Positions 1 to 12,766 of a stretch of DNA of 64,000 nucleotides are shown piece after piece. Positions within the stretch are counted from its first letter, which is position 1. Each line of letters opens with the position of its first letter. The stretch is from contig CM049307.1 of assembly GCA_026874595.1 (NCBI GenBank), positions 76,730,643 to 76,794,642 of the forward strand. The letters are read 5' to 3'. The notes beneath the pieces were generated by a model. That model saw nothing but the letters and a program-made list of their open reading frames with translations, was not told the DNA's origin and searched no databases. The stretch comes from Sipunculus nudus (taxonomy: Eukaryota; Annelida; Sipuncula; Golfingiida; Sipunculidae). The position numbers and the translations under genes are program-made.

Positions 1-1
1 A

Positions 2-118
2 AAGAACGAAGCGCTGTACAACGCCAGCCTGCCTGAGTACCGAGATGCCCTGTTGCATCAAAACCTGTGGGACAGTATTGCTGGGATCATGGGAAGACAC
101 GACATGGACGATGTGTAA
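2..118 (+). CDS. Partial MADF-domain-like exon cut by the window start
   Basis: An open frame runs from the window edge to a TAA at 116-118 (38 codons). The residues ALYNASLPEYRD followed by NLWDSIAGIMG match the usual MADF pattern (LY..S..Y.D.....WxxIA..LG), the DNA-binding fold of Adf-1-like regulators and of accessory proteins of PIF/Harbinger transposons. In complete MADF domains this stretch is followed by a helix with a conserved Trp. That helix is absent here, so the exon may splice at the weak donor GTGTAA (113-118) instead of truly ending at the TAA. The start codon lies outside the window. Base composition is clearly richer in GC than the flanking DNA, which supports coding. The domain call is by eye and moderate; the gene identity is unknown. 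Confidence 0.45.
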   Translation, partial: KNEALYNASLPEYRDALLHQNLWDSIAGIMGRHDMDDV

Positions 119-2759
119 ACCTTTACTGGATCATGCAATCCCATGTTGATGCATTGGCGTCTTTAAGTTCCCCAAGATACACACAAGACAATTAAAATTA
201 GACCCGATATAATCGATACACATTTTATAAGTTTCGGGCCAGCAGTCCATCCCGTACGCTCCCGAGGCAGCGGAAATCTTGCGCTTTTAAAGAAGCAACT
301 GATTTTCACGCTGCCAGCTTTGACCGTTTATGATATATTTAGACACCAGATGGCGGTTCGTTGTCCACTGAAATTAATGTGCGTATGATGTGACAAGCAG
401 CCAATCAGATGCCAATAAACAAACACTCGACAGGCATCCTGGCTCCGCCCATTGCTGCGCTTCAAACGCCGCTTGATGAGTTTCCGGTCGAATTTAAATT
501 GCTCCCTCTGCATTCTCGCATCATTGGCCGCTTCGATTATGACAGTATGACTGTGTTAGCGTAGCCATGTAACTGTTGTCTGCAGAACTTGACCCAGCTA
601 GCGAGGTGTGCACGCAGCCTTTGTTGTTACGTTTCGTTTGAATTACAGCTCACCGGCCGAGCATCCTATGTGCCCAAGGCCCTAAGCAAACCACGTCAGG
701 GGCAATTCTCTCTAAGCCTGTGGCCTGTTCAGACGGTTACGCTTGGGGATGAGCTGTCACTCAAAAAGACATGAAAATGATTGGCTCCGTGTATTCCTCG
801 CTTGGCTTTGTCTTCCAGCACAAGGTCTCATATGATTGGACAAAAATACAGTGCTCCCCTCTGGTGTTGCAATTCAGGATACGAGGTCATAACAAACAGC
901 GCCTTACAATATAGGAAGTAGCCCTATAGGTAAAGCGCTATGTAAAGAGCGTATCCATCCCGCAAAATAATTTTTTTTTAATTTCAGATCCAAAGGTTTA
1001 CATATCAAGAATATTTTACTGCACATATATAAGCCACGCTTATTATTAATATATATGAAATGTTTAATGATTGGAATGAAAATTAATTTTAATATGTTTT
1101 GCAATTATTCAAACCATAATTCATGAAATATCTTTTAAAGACTTGTTTGATTGGTTAAACGGATTAATATATACATAATAATTAAACACACCTTGAATAT
1201 GTTTTCATATTTTACAGGAGAAATAAACAAACCTTGGTTTATCGTGTCTGTTTCTAAATAAATTTATTAAATCAAAGTAATGAAAAAAAATTAGATTCCT
1301 TCAAAGTATATGTACCCAAAATTACCCTTTGGAATAGTATTGGCTAATCACAAGCCATCAAACGACTGAGATGTGTTGCTGGTTAAAATCATTTCAGTCA
1401 TAATCTGCTAATTAGCTGAAACTGAGACAAATCAGGTCAAGGGAGTAAAGAGGTAATCTTACTGATGTGGTTTTAGGTTTAGGATGTTCATAGAGATAGA
1501 CATGACCAGAGCGGTATTTCTTATAGCAATCATCACCACATTATGCAGTGTCCAAACAGGTATTTGACCAGCAAGTGGCCAATGTTACAATTAAACAGCA
1601 CATGGAGTTACAATTAGATGAGGCGTCCACCTTAGGCTTTGTGGAGTTCTAGGTCAATCGAGTCACCTACAGGGCCAGCTGTAGCCACACACTGTCTATT
1701 ACAAGATCAAAGGTTATCAAGCCCTTGCTTCACTCCCAGCAACATTATGTAATATGTGAGACCTGACACAAGTACAGGGTTACAGTACATAATTATACAA
1801 CATCAGGCCAGGTAACTTTATACAAAGTTATGACCAGCTTCCATTGCAAGGACAATGTTTAAAGGGGTTAACAGGAATAAATTAATATTTATTTAAATTT
1901 ATTTTTTCATCTTATTTTTTTACAACACCTGAAAACATTAAAAATATCAATGTCTTCAAACGATAGATCTTTTAAAGTATAATTTTATATTAAATGTTCT
2001 ACTGAACTGCAAGATCATCAACTCGCAGCTCGGCCTACCCCGCACAAATTTTCTTTCGGCCCACCCCGCTCCGCACTTTCTTAGATGTAGCCCGCCCCGC
2101 AAAGAAACTTAAATTGTCAGTGCAGTTTCAACCCTTTGCAATACGATAAGCCATTATTTTCATATTGATCGCAGTATTTGTGAATATAATGAATTTTATT
2201 ATTGTGCTAGTTGTTGTTCTTCTTATTCTCATTATTATGAAAAAATAAATAAATGTATCCCTTAAAAGTCTAGTTAGGACCCATTAAGAATGACCATGGT
2301 ACCTTTACTGAGGACATACAGGTGCGTCAAGGAATCTGAAATTAACAAATCTCACCTTGTAAATTTCAGTGTCACAGCTTGGTTTAATCAGTCATGTGAC
2401 CTAAATGCTGGCTTACTGATGTTAATTTCACATCACATGATTACTCGCTCAAGGGTTTCTCCCATCTACCACTGCACGACTCGTCTAACGACTCGTTAAC
2501 AAACCTGAAAATCTCTGATGTTACATTTTCCTTCACTACGATTTCCTCTAAATAAATAAATGTATCCCTTATCACAAAATAGTAGTCAAAGACCTGTTAT
2601 TTATAATTATGCTTATAACTGCAACTGTAATCGCTCCGCTGTCCATTACCCTACTGCAAAGCTGAATTAGCATGGATTAAACAGGGGTTGAACCACGCTG
2701 ATCGATCTTTTAGAGATATAAGTGAACAGTGCTATTTATACCATGAAATTATATCACTC
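119..2759. other. Non-coding stretch, no gene recognised
   Basis: AT-rich DNA with only short chance ORFs. A short phrase, AAATAAATGTATCCCTTA, occurs twice (about 2251 and 2553), so part of this stretch is repeat-derived. No RNA gene, LTR or promoter can be supported. Confidence 0.5.
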
Positions 2760-3310
2760 CTGAAGATCTTGGTCACATCAGATTCTGCATCTTTGCTTGT
2801 CCGGGATCTCCTCGTAAGTTGAAATTTTAACAATCTGGTAAATGTCAGGGACCTCAATTAAGTATGTTCTTGGTTGGTTGGCCATCTCCACCGTTACCTC
2901 AACTGGCCTCTCTGCCACTGTGGCAGCCCCCTTTGCAGATGAAGGCTTATTCACATTATATCTACTTTGGCTATGGGCTTCTACATTAGAGTCTTGCGGT
3001 CAGGCATTGGCAAATTGGGGTTGAATTCAGCACTACTTAAAAGGTCGAGATCATCATTGGTTTATGATGTACACATGGGCATGCTTGTAGATGTAGTGGG
3101 TGTTGTCATAGTTGACCAACATGCGGTAATCAAGACATTTGTTTTACTTGTACTGGCTTTGTTTGTCCCTGCTACCGCATCATGTTGCTTCTTTGAGGCT
3201 AATTCCAGGCTATTTTTCCCTCGCGAGAGCATGAGTGCGCGAGTCAGGAGAGCAAGAAAGATTCAACACAGACGGAGCTCTAGCTGTTTGCAAGGATTCC
3301 GCCATAATAC
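2760..3310 (-). pseudogene. Decayed coding remnant, probably transposon-derived
   Basis: On the minus strand an ATG at 3305 opens a short Ser/Ala/Arg-rich reading frame that stops after about 31 codons. Open frames in other phases then continue downstream, with coding-like stretches such as VAERPVEVTVEM near 2890-2930. The pattern of consecutive frame changes and stops is what a dead transposon ORF looks like. I cannot assign a family: no zinc knuckle, catalytic triad or DDE pattern is visible. A plus-strand 130-codon ORF over the same bases has no recognisable content and is taken as a shadow. Confidence 0.3.
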
Positions 3311-3359
3311 TTTAATGGTCACATGGTCAGGGTCAAGCTTGTGTCTTTCTGGCTTATAA

Positions 3360-5317
3360 ATTTGATTAGGTTTTTCCACACTTTTTTTTATTTTACCAGT
3401 TTTTTTCCAGACTACTCTGGGATGGTTTTCTAAACTGCTAGGTTATTCTTGAATAGGAAATGCAAAATGGGAAGAGATATCTACACTTCGGACTAACAAA
3501 GTAAAGAGGCAAAACCTAGTAAGTTCAAAAATGGGTCAAACTAAATTTTTACCAAAACTTTACTTACTAGGTATTTCCATGAGATTAATGGGTTTGGGGA
3601 GTCATGACGTCACGTGATTTCGACTATGCCAAATTACACCTTGAGAGGGGTGCAAAGTCTTCCTTTTTCTGCCTTTCAACAGGGTCATCATGGCTCAGAC
3701 AGTGAGAAAAATATAGCAATTGCCTTCACGAGGCAAAGCGTGAGAGATTTTAGTGTCCCTCCCCAGGGTTAATGACCGAGTGTCTGCTATGCTTGGAATT
3801 AAAAAAAAAAAAAATACCTGCACAGGTACCATTTTGGTAGACCAGAAGAAGACGCCCCATCACATTATGAAACGAAGACAAGCGTCATTATTGGACTTGA
3901 CGAGGATGTCATACGGTAAATAAATGTAAACACAGAGAAGTCACTGTTGTCTTTGATCCTAACCTTTAAACCCAGCATATCTATTAAAATTATTATTTTT
4001 GCTCAGCTGACTATTAATTCATCCCCTGTTCACAATCAGATTAACACTTGTTTAGTAAACTTTTATACTATTATTAAAAATCATTTGTAGGCCATGACTT
4101 CAAAGTCAATATTTCGCTCACTTCAGCATATATATTTGATCTAATTATCGAAACCATACCCTATTATATAAATAAAAAAGTTATGATACCTTTAAAGTGT
4201 CAAATGTCAAAGTGTTATATTGTTGCAACTGGATCTCTTATTTTTTGTCATTATACCTTTGAAAAAAAATGATACCAGGGACTAGGGATATCTTTTGTCA
4301 GCTTGGATGATTTTTTTAAGAAATGAAACTGCTGAAATAAAACACTGAGATTAAACTGGCAACTTCGACATCACCCTTAATCATTGCATAATAATATGTC
4401 CTTCAAAACAAAGCAAAGCCAGAAAACCAACAACTGTAAGCTTTGTATAAAAATTATCACGAAAAATCAGATGGACAGGGCTGGTGGAATGAAATATAAA
4501 AGATCCATGCATAATAATTTAATATATATATATAGGTCAAATGTCCCTGATTTTCTGCTGAAGGGTTAACCTTAAATGACAAAAAACAGATCACCACATT
4601 TTGAATTTTGATAATTGAAATAAGTTCTGTGAAGTATGTAGGCACTTTTTTTATGCAATACTTTATAAGTTAACATGAAAATTTATACATCTTACAGGTA
4701 GTCAATGCAGGCCAAGGAATCAGTCAGGGCAAAAAAGAATGGTTTTTTTTTGTGTCAGAATTAAAATCAGAATAAAGCATATCCCCAATGGTTCAGAACA
4801 AAAATAGTGTTAAAGTTTATTTTTTCGTGGATTCAGAAAATTATTCATGGTTTATAAGTTCGTGGAATCCGTTTGTAACCAATATTGAAAAAGTTGAATG
4901 TAAAAAAGGTCGCGAAAACCTGTAAATTTAAACTTCTTCTTGCCTAGATTAATGTGAGGTCAATGCCAGGTATAGGACACATCAAGTGCGATATGTTTAA
5001 GCTAAATATTTGTACATGCCCAAGCGTGGTGTAGATACAGGGTCACGTGGTTCATTTGACCGAACTCGCACTAGTACAGGTGTGAGGGCATTAAAATTTT
5101 CAACACTCATCGGACTCGGCTTGTACATTTCAGTGTCGCAGCTAGTCTTGTTTACTCGATCCTGCTTTCCAGGTTTACTTGAGAGTTGAATATAAAGTTT
5201 ATGGAGGTGGTATCTCCTACACGCACTCCAGGAAAATATAATGAACTTACAGGCACTCAAGAAAATATAATGGACTTCTTAATTGTTTCAAATTTAACCC
5301 CCCCTATCTCTCTTTCT

Positions 5318-5318
<1 letters not shown>
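3360..5318. other. Non-coding stretch, no gene recognised
   Basis: AT-rich with poly-T and poly-A tracts. I see no exon with both plausible splice sites and coding bias, and no clear repeat boundary. Confidence 0.45.

Positions 5319-5385
<67 letters not shown>
5319..5385. repeat. Compound (TC)n(TA)n microsatellite
   Basis: Alternating TC for about 37 bp passes directly into alternating TA for about 30 bp, followed by a short TG run. An 85-codon ORF across it is an artefact of the repeat. Confidence 0.95.
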
Positions 5386-5387
<2 letters not shown>

Positions 5388-6448
5388 GTGTGTGTTATCA
5401 AATACATTTATATACAAGCTCCAAACTTAGTGCGGTAACTTGATCATTGAAGGTATGAAGTGATACCTGCATTTCATGTTGGATGGAAAAAAAAGAAACG
5501 GCCAATACATAACTATTTCAACCCTTGATTTAGCAGCAGTTAAATAAAAAAAGAAAAAAAGAAGAAAATAAGGATAGCGGAAGAGGAGAGGTCACAAAAA
5601 AGCACGCGATTCACAGAAAGGCCCCATGTCCCATTGATAACCTCCAAAAAAGAGCATGAAAATAAAATAACCATCAATCAAACAATCAGTATAGGCTACG
5701 GGTATATCCTCACCAATATTAAAACAAATGGGACCCAGTGATAACCAAACTAATAATCATTATCTTGAAGAATAGACAGTAGAGATATACTGCCAAGTTT
5801 ATAAACAATATTAAGTGATGTACCATCAGTTACGCGGACATTTTATTATCAAAATACCCCCCCCCCCCTCCCCGAACGAGAAAAAAGAAAACATGTAATT
5901 CTAGACCTAGAACATAATTAAAGCTCACAGAAATAGGTCATGGACAATATTTCCTCCGTGTATTCTTTGATTTCTTCAATGCGTTTGCAACATAGCGTAG
6001 TGTACTAGTCAGATTATATGATCCTTATTACATTGATATAGTCTAAGCGAGATGTTACAAGTGAATGAACTGTTCAGTTTTCCTTAGGTAAAGAATTTGC
6101 AAATTTTTCCAGTGTTTTTAAGGTATAAATTTGTTGAACTAACAATGCCAGTAATCTTACGTAACATGGATAGAATGGAATCAATCATTACACCAATATT
6201 TCTGGCGTACGGGAATGTTTTAACCCTGTCTGACCCAATTAGCAGCACCAGATCTTGCAAGTTGGTGATGTGCCCCTTTCACTGACAATCATGAACTCAG
6301 TTTTATTTGTGTTTAATTTCAACATGTACCGATTCATCCAGCATTTGACGATGTAAACAGCCCCTTCCATGTGGTTACAGCCCTCACCACGTCAAATGAC
6401 AACTGGGTGTTCTCTGCGTAGAGATGGTATTGGGTGTTTTGTTGGCGC

Positions 6449-6516
<68 letters not shown>
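6449..6516. repeat. (TA)n microsatellite
   Basis: About 68 bp of almost pure alternating TA with one interruption near its left end. Confidence 0.95.
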
Positions 6517-6518
<2 letters not shown>

Positions 6519-6712
6519 ACCAAGTGGACAGGTATACATTGTGAATAAAAGCTTTGTTTCACGTTTTCTATCCAGATTCAAATCAATAATTAAAGTTCAG
6601 AGAATTATAACAAACGTTTCACCCGCAGTTTTATAAAGAATTTGAGTGCTGTGGAGGGAAACCCTCTATTTTTTATTTTTTTTTATGTCATTATCAGGAA
6701 TCCCCACGCGGC

Positions 6713-6880
6713 TAGCGCGCGTCACGCGTCAAAAATCGCTCCAGGAGCGATAGCTGACGCTTGACGCTTGACGCGCGCGTTGGTCTGTTTTATCATTGAT
6801 AAATAGAGTGGAGCGATTTTTCCAGATTTTACACTTGACGCGTGACGCTTGACGCGCGTATGACGCGCGCGTTAGTGTGT
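6713..6880. repeat. GC-rich foldback block with iterated GACGC motifs
   Basis: In AT-rich surroundings this block carries many copies of TTGACGC/GACGCGCG. It has a perfect 13-bp inverted repeat: AAAAATCGCTCCA at 6731-6743 and its complement at 6809-6821. The arms extend outwards through CGCGTCA-type sequence with a small insertion on the right. This resembles a miniature inverted-repeat element or a cruciform-forming block. No target duplication was identified. Confidence 0.55.
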
Positions 6881-7387
6881 TTTGGGCTTAAGAGTAGACT
6901 CTCGCTCCATGGTTCTGTATCCCATTGTTTACCCATACGAAGGAAATTGGCATACTGCGAAAACAATGGCTTGAGAATGACACGCTGTGTTATTGGCCAC
7001 TCCACCTGACATCTACAAGAAAGATCGAAAAAGCTATACGAGAAGCATAAAAAACCAGGAGCAGATTGGGTGCTATATAGCATAGAGATATTAAAGGAAA
7101 CAAGTGAGTAAATTGTTCATTATCACCAGTACACAAAATTAACAATAAGAGTCCCCATGGTTACGACGCTCAGCTGAACTGTCTATCGAAATATTTGTAT
7201 AAAATTTGCGATTAAAAGAAGAGTCAATATTTTCATTATTCTTCTGTATCACATACCATCTCATGGAATAAAAGATAGCCTTTCGTGATCTCAATATGAG
7301 GAATGGCATCTTAGTATTTACAATGCATGGGGGACGCATCTTACGATCACGTTTGTATAAGTGTCAATATCTTAACTAGTGTTGTAA

Positions 7388-7690
7388 AATACCAACTCCA
7401 GGGACCATATGAAACCCTGTTAAATATAGAATAAGGAAAGAAGTGTAGGTGAGTTTTAATTTATTAACTGCAGAACTTAACAAAGGGACTCATTTCCACA
7501 TTCGCCTTGGGATATTTCAAAATATCCACTCAAGGGAGCGTATGAAACCTTGTTAAATATAGAATAAGGAAGAACGTGGAGGTGAGCTGATGCATAATAC
7601 ATATTTAATATACTAACTGCAATAAGGAAAAAAAGGGACTCATTTCAACAATTGTTTATGGGTATTTCAAAATACCCACTCAATTCGAAG
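7388..7690. repeat. Two tandem copies of a ~132-bp unit
   Basis: The phrase TGTTAAATATAGAATAAGGA occurs at 7419 and again at 7551. Matching context before and after it (ATGAAACC upstream, AAGGGACTCATTTC downstream) defines two diverged tandem units. Each unit carries a near-palindrome of the form GG(A/G)TATTTCAAAATA(T/C)CC. Confidence 0.8.
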
Positions 7691-7700
7691 CCAACACAAA

Positions 7701-7721
7701 AATATATATATATATATATAT
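7701..7721. repeat. Short (TA)n tract
   Basis: About ten TA repeats directly after the tandem repeat. Confidence 0.8.
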
Positions 7722-8696
7722 GGTGGCCGGGATAGCTTGATATGTTTTGATAAATATAAAATTCTCGTTTTTTTTGCTCAGCGCGTGTTTTGGGACCACA
7801 GTTTGTTTGTGAAGCTATATGACTGTGATTTTTCTGTGATTTTCACCATTGCCTGTTACATAATTAGTGACAGCGATGGGATTTATCCAGTTGAAGATTG
7901 CTTATGCACAAGAGTGGTGGACGGCCGAGCAAATCAAATCTACAAAAAAAATGCCTGATGAACATGTGTCTCACGAACTGGTTGCGTCACACGCCATGTT
8001 TTTTGGAGGGGGGGGGGGGGGAGCGAGGAAATTGACAGATCGGTCAGAAGTTTGGAACGCATAGCTAAAGCCAATCAGTGGCCTGAGCATCGTCTAACAT
8101 TGCAACGGGAAAAGCCTGTCTTTGCTGAAGCCTGATCGAGTGTTTTCGGTAAATACCTTGATACAGGTCGTAAAAAAATATGCAAAACTCACTCCAAATG
8201 ATGTGTTCATTTAAAACTATTTATACTCATTATGGCGAGGACACTGCGGGAACAATAATCTTTAAAATGAGGTATCGCACAGTATCGTGCGCAACGCGTT
8301 TTAAAGAACATTGCGAATAAAGATGAACCGATTTCCTTTATCCAGTATTAGATTTCGTACTGTTGGCTGTCTGATAGTTCAAAACATCATGTTTGTTGTT
8401 ATGAAATTCTGTTACTGGTTAGCCAATAATATAATGTTAAATATTTATGTATCATTAGTCAAGACCGCCTCACTACCCTCCTAAAATGGTATCGAGAGTA
8501 AGGCTTGGTACCAAAGGAAAAGAAATCTGGAGGCTGGCAGAATAACAGCAGAATGTACATATCAGAGGACTTTCGGGGAGTAGTGGCCTTTATTACCAGT
8601 TGTGCTGAGGTCATGGCTCTGGTTCTCCCCGGTCGACTCTAAGGACTGATTTAAATTCTCATTTGTGGAATTGTAACCCAAAAATTTCCCCTTCAG

Positions 8697-8705
8697 CCTC
8701 CCCCC

Positions 8706-8752
<47 letters not shown>
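8697..8752. repeat. Poly-C followed by (TC)n tract
   Basis: About 16 C residues run straight into about 18 TC repeats. A (GA)n tract of about 22 bp lies nearby at 8847-8868. Confidence 0.9.
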
Positions 8753-8753
<1 letters not shown>

Positions 8754-9825
8754 GTTTCTTCGCCTTTTATGTACAGACCAAAACAATTTGCACGCGGAAT
8801 TTACTACAAAGATTGTTGCAGGGACTTAAATGTAGTTTATAAGATCTGAGAGAGAGAGAGAGAGAGAGTTTCTTTCGTGCGGTCGCTGAAGCACAGCCTG
8901 AGTGGAACCAAGAAGATCATGTGGATCTACGCCGACAGACGTATGAATGGTCCAGAAAAAACCAACAGCACTTAGATGCCACGGATGTTTAACTTGGTTC
9001 ATTCAATCACTTAGTCAGAGACACCGCATATGTGAATCTGCTTGGTGTGAGGATAATGGCATGGCCACTGGATGGCATATTAACTATTTGTTTCCATTTG
9101 CACTAGGACTTGAAACGAGGTCACTACGATCTACTAACATCAGAAAAAAAAGAGATAACAAAACCCATGGCAAGTGGGTGTTACATCGCCAGCATCTGCA
9201 GAATATTGACCGTAATCATGCTGAGAAAATAAAAAAAGTGGATTTAAAAACCGTGTGAACGTCGCAGGCGCTGTGTGGCATTTAAGATTGCCATTAGTGA
9301 CCAAACACAAGGAGATCTTGACCTGGTTAGTGGACGAGCCAGTAGTGAACCAGGTGGTTCTTAACTGGTGGAAGAGGACCAGATGGAAACGATTCCAAAT
9401 GCTGTGCCAACTCAAGTGTTAGACGAGAATGTGGACTTAGGGGATGTGAATAAATCGTGGCGTAGGGAAATGTAGAAAATTAGCGATTTTCAGGAATGTT
9501 AAAAACTGAAGAAGAGTCATGCAGTGGTAGATCGAATAAACCTTTGAGGTTATAATAAGAAATATTTGGAACATACGAACATTATTGCTATCACCCTTTA
9601 TATAACTTTGACTTGAGGTTTCTACTTAATATTTTAGTGGGACATCTGCAAAAAGGCGGGGGACCATGATTGTATAACCTTTTTTATGACACATTGACAT
9701 ATTTCAATATATAACGGAAATATCGATTTATTTGCAATACAAGTGAGGTATATGACGGTAAAGAAAGGAACAATCATATTATTAATGATAATGTGCGTGA
9801 TTATAATCATACATGTCCTGATGCA

Positions 9826-9827
<2 letters not shown>

Positions 9828-9865
<38 letters not shown>
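9828..9865. repeat. (TA)n microsatellite
   Basis: About 19 uninterrupted TA repeats. Confidence 0.95.
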
Positions 9866-9868
<3 letters not shown>

Positions 9869-9889
9869 ATTTTAAAGTGACATAATCAA

Positions 9890-10645
9890 GAGAAATATTT
9901 TGCCTTTTTTCACACTGTCAGTTCCGTTTGGCTTTTTCCCAGCAAAATCATCCCAGCACAGTCTCAGTACCTTCCATATGGCTGTTACAACACCTTGTTA
10001 ACACCATGGTTTTGCTTGTGTACAAACACAAAGTCAACATGCATCTGTTTACCATAACAAAGCGGCGCGACCGGAGGTCCGATTTTGCGCATGCTCGTCA
10101 TATTCCAAGCAAGGACTAGTACATACATATACATAGGAATGGTTTCTGATATATCTCTGCGGGATGGACATTACAATCCATTGGCCGAACGTAAATTTAT
10201 TGTAGAGCCTGTCGCAATAGATCTGTACGATAGATCCAGGGGCCTCAGCTGAATGACCCGCAGTGTGTGAGCCTGTGTATCAGGTCGCTAAGCCACCGCA
10301 ACATACGATGGTTCAGCCAGCGGGAACATGTATCACATTTTTGGGCAAAGTCAATCAGGGCAAGGAGTATATAGTCCTATAAAGTCAATCAGGGCAAGGA
10401 GTATATAGTCCTATAAACTCCTTGGTTAGGCCATCTCCTGATTGACAGGTGTTTTGGCCACGCGCTGTGTTTATGCTATCGCCTGGGTTCGAGCCGCTCC
10501 ACTGGTTTAACATTCGTGCAATTAAAGGAGTAAGCCATTGGTTTAAGGACAATATTGTGGCAGGTACCAATTTATTTCAAAGAGACGACCTTATTTTTCT
10601 TGTTAATTCAACATGTTTTATAGATGATGAGGCCTCTAAAATAAT
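9890..10645 (+). repeat. Dispersed repeat family X, copy 1
   Basis: Diverged but collinear with the reverse complement of 26035-26525. Shared blocks include GACCGGAGGTCCGAT, AGCCAGCGGGAACATGTAT, CATCTCCTGATTGACA and GCGCTGTGTTTATG, and both copies end in a run resembling CTTTATAGGTGA. Copy 1 is longer: it carries about 200 bp not seen in copy 2 (roughly 10095-10310) and an internal 34-bp duplication. No coding capacity is apparent. Class is unknown; the finite ends and opposite orientation of the two copies fit a mobile, non-autonomous element. Confidence 0.7.
10349..10416. repeat. 34-bp tandem duplication
   Basis: A unit containing GTCAATCAGGGCAAGGAG and ATATAGTCCTATAAA is present twice, back to back and apparently identical, within dispersed repeat X. 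The identity suggests a recent slippage or duplication event. Confidence 0.85.
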
Positions 10646-11466
10646 AAAATACCAATAATTTCGACATCCGACCTGTGACATCGCGGTGTTTGTGTGTTCG
10701 CAAAATGAGAGCCTCCAAAAGCGGTTTCGAGAAACATGGAGAATAGCATCTGTCAGAGTAAAATAAGGGGGCGGGGATGCGACATGAATGTAAGGATACT
10801 CTGAGGACAGCTTAAATTCGAAAATCTATTTTTGTGGCAAGGAAACGTGTATCGGCAAAGTTTAATTTAACGCTTTAAACTTAAATTAATAATACTATTC
10901 AAATTATGACCTGATCCTCAAATTGAATAAGGATTCAATAAGAAATTCTTATGTTCGTGTTGTTCTGACTATTTTTTCTTCACCTGTGTTGGTATCAGTC
11001 TCACATGAATTTACTGTTTTCCTTAACTTTTTATTTTCATTTTTTTAAATTTATAATATCCACAATAATATTATACGTAAGAGAACTGCGAAATATACAT
11101 TCATTTTCATTTTTAAACAAGAAAATTGAATACATTTTGAAAACTCTGGCGACGGGTCCTTAGTATAATCACATGAGAAGCTACTGGGCCAGCAACAAGG
11201 ACAGGAACTTGTTTCCCGCCACAAAAAAGGAAGGATTGGAAAGAGTCCGACAGGAAAATTACGCATTCATTCTTCAGTCTTCGTCAGCTAACGACCTGTG
11301 TTAGAAGGATCCTGGGCCAACGGATAATGTCATTTGGGAGGTACTGGTTTGATGTTCATACGCCTGGGCAACGGACTTGGCACGATTAGTAACATATCCT
11401 CATCAGACGCATCAGTCTCATCAGACCCCTCCGATTCTACTTTTGATGATCGTTTGCTACTACGAT
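10646..11466. other. Non-coding stretch bordering a dead retroelement
   Basis: AT-rich, with no supported gene. The segment from about 11290 to 11466 may contain the rest of the 3' end of the neighbouring minus-strand retroelement, but I could not locate an LTR. Confidence 0.35.
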
Positions 11467-12761
11467 CTATTTTTTCTTGGGTACAGTTGGTTGGATGTTG
11501 TTAGTCTGAGATAAGTCACGATTTGTGATTTCGCTTGAAGATTCCGGATCCGAAGAAATCAACGTTCCTATTGGCAACAATAAGTTTCGATGCAGTGTTT
11601 TCTTTGGTCCTTTTCCATCCTCTGCCTCAAGTTCATAAACTGGGATGTCCGGATTCAATTGTGACACCACAATTTATACCTGTTCCTGCCATCTATCTGC
11701 TACTTTCTGTTCGCCTTTTAAGGCAACGTTTCGTATAAGCACCCGGTCTCCCTTTTGTAGTACAACTCTGCTGCGCATATCGTAATATCGTTTCTGTTTT
11801 TGTTGTGCTTGAGCAATATTTATGGAAGCGAGGTCATAGGCGAAACAAAGACGATTTCGTAAGTTTGATACATAACCTGGACGCTCCATGTCAGTGCGAG
11901 TACAAAATTCAACATCAACCGGTAGTCGCGGGTTCCTCCCAAACATAAGATAGAATGGAGACAATTTCGTGGTTTCATGTGGTGTGCAGTTATATGCATG
12001 AACTATTGGTGATATATATTTTTTCCAATCCGTTTTCTCCAATGGTTCAAGAGTACCGAGCATGTCCAGCAATGTTCTATTAAATCGTTCACATTGGCCA
12101 TTTCCACTAGGATGATAGGGCGAAATCCTTGACTTGGTAATGCCAGCTAACTCACATAGACGTTTGATGGTGGAACTTTCAAATTGGCGAAATCACAAAT
12201 CGTGTAGTTGTGCGGGAAACCCGTAATGAACAATAAAATTCTCAAAAAGTGTCTTAGCGGTGACAAGCGCTGTTTGGTTCTTTGTTGGATAGGCCTGGGA
12301 GTAGTGAAATGATCTGTAATTACAAGTACATTTTCAAATCCCCCTTTCGCAGCTTCCAATGTTAAATAATCCATACAGACCAGTTCCATCGGCTGACTTG
12401 TAGTGATTTTTACGAGCGGAGCACTCTGCGTTTGGAGGGTTTTCCTTCGTATGCAACGTCCACAGGCTGCTACATGGTCCTCTACGTCTTTAAACACCCC
12501 AGGCCAGTAAAATCGGTCTCGCAGAAGAGCTAAAGTTCGCTCTCTCCTCGGATGACCAAGCATGGCCAGCGGAGCCAAATCCACACTGTCACGGGCGCAC
12601 GGTCGCACCACTACGCATGGACACGCCACGATTTGGACCGATGGGACTGTATCGGTAGTAAAATAATTACTTTTGGTTCTCCTGAAGAGTTTTTTTCCTG
12701 ACACAATATTACGTCTGATAAGAGGGGTCTGGTTAGATCTAACAAGTGACCCAGGGGTCAT
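11467..12761 (-). pseudogene. Broken Ty3/gypsy pol fragment (integrase and C-terminal tail)
   Basis: Three successive minus-strand frames (12761-12147, 12072-11674, 11670-11467) together follow a Ty3/gypsy integrase. In order they show the zinc-binding end (LGHPRRERT, then CGRC), the first catalytic Asp in LVCMDYLTL, a later GQCERFN stretch that carries the catalytic Glu and lies in a different frame, the YNCTPHETT and PFYLMFGRNPRLP motifs, and the tail motif TLHRNLLLP typical of metazoan gypsy elements. Frameshifts and stops interrupt the region. The part that should hold the second catalytic Asp (SDQG-like) is not recognisable. Reverse transcriptase, protease and gag are absent upstream, where an unrelated repeat begins directly. 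It is a 5'-truncated, dead copy, separate from and different in sequence to the element at 38.6 kb. Confidence 0.85.
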
Positions 12762-12766
12762 GACTC

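Noticed and set aside
10480-10505. tRNA box B (GGGTTCGAGCC) in dispersed repeat X
   Set aside because: Not conserved in the second copy, and no box A at the right distance.
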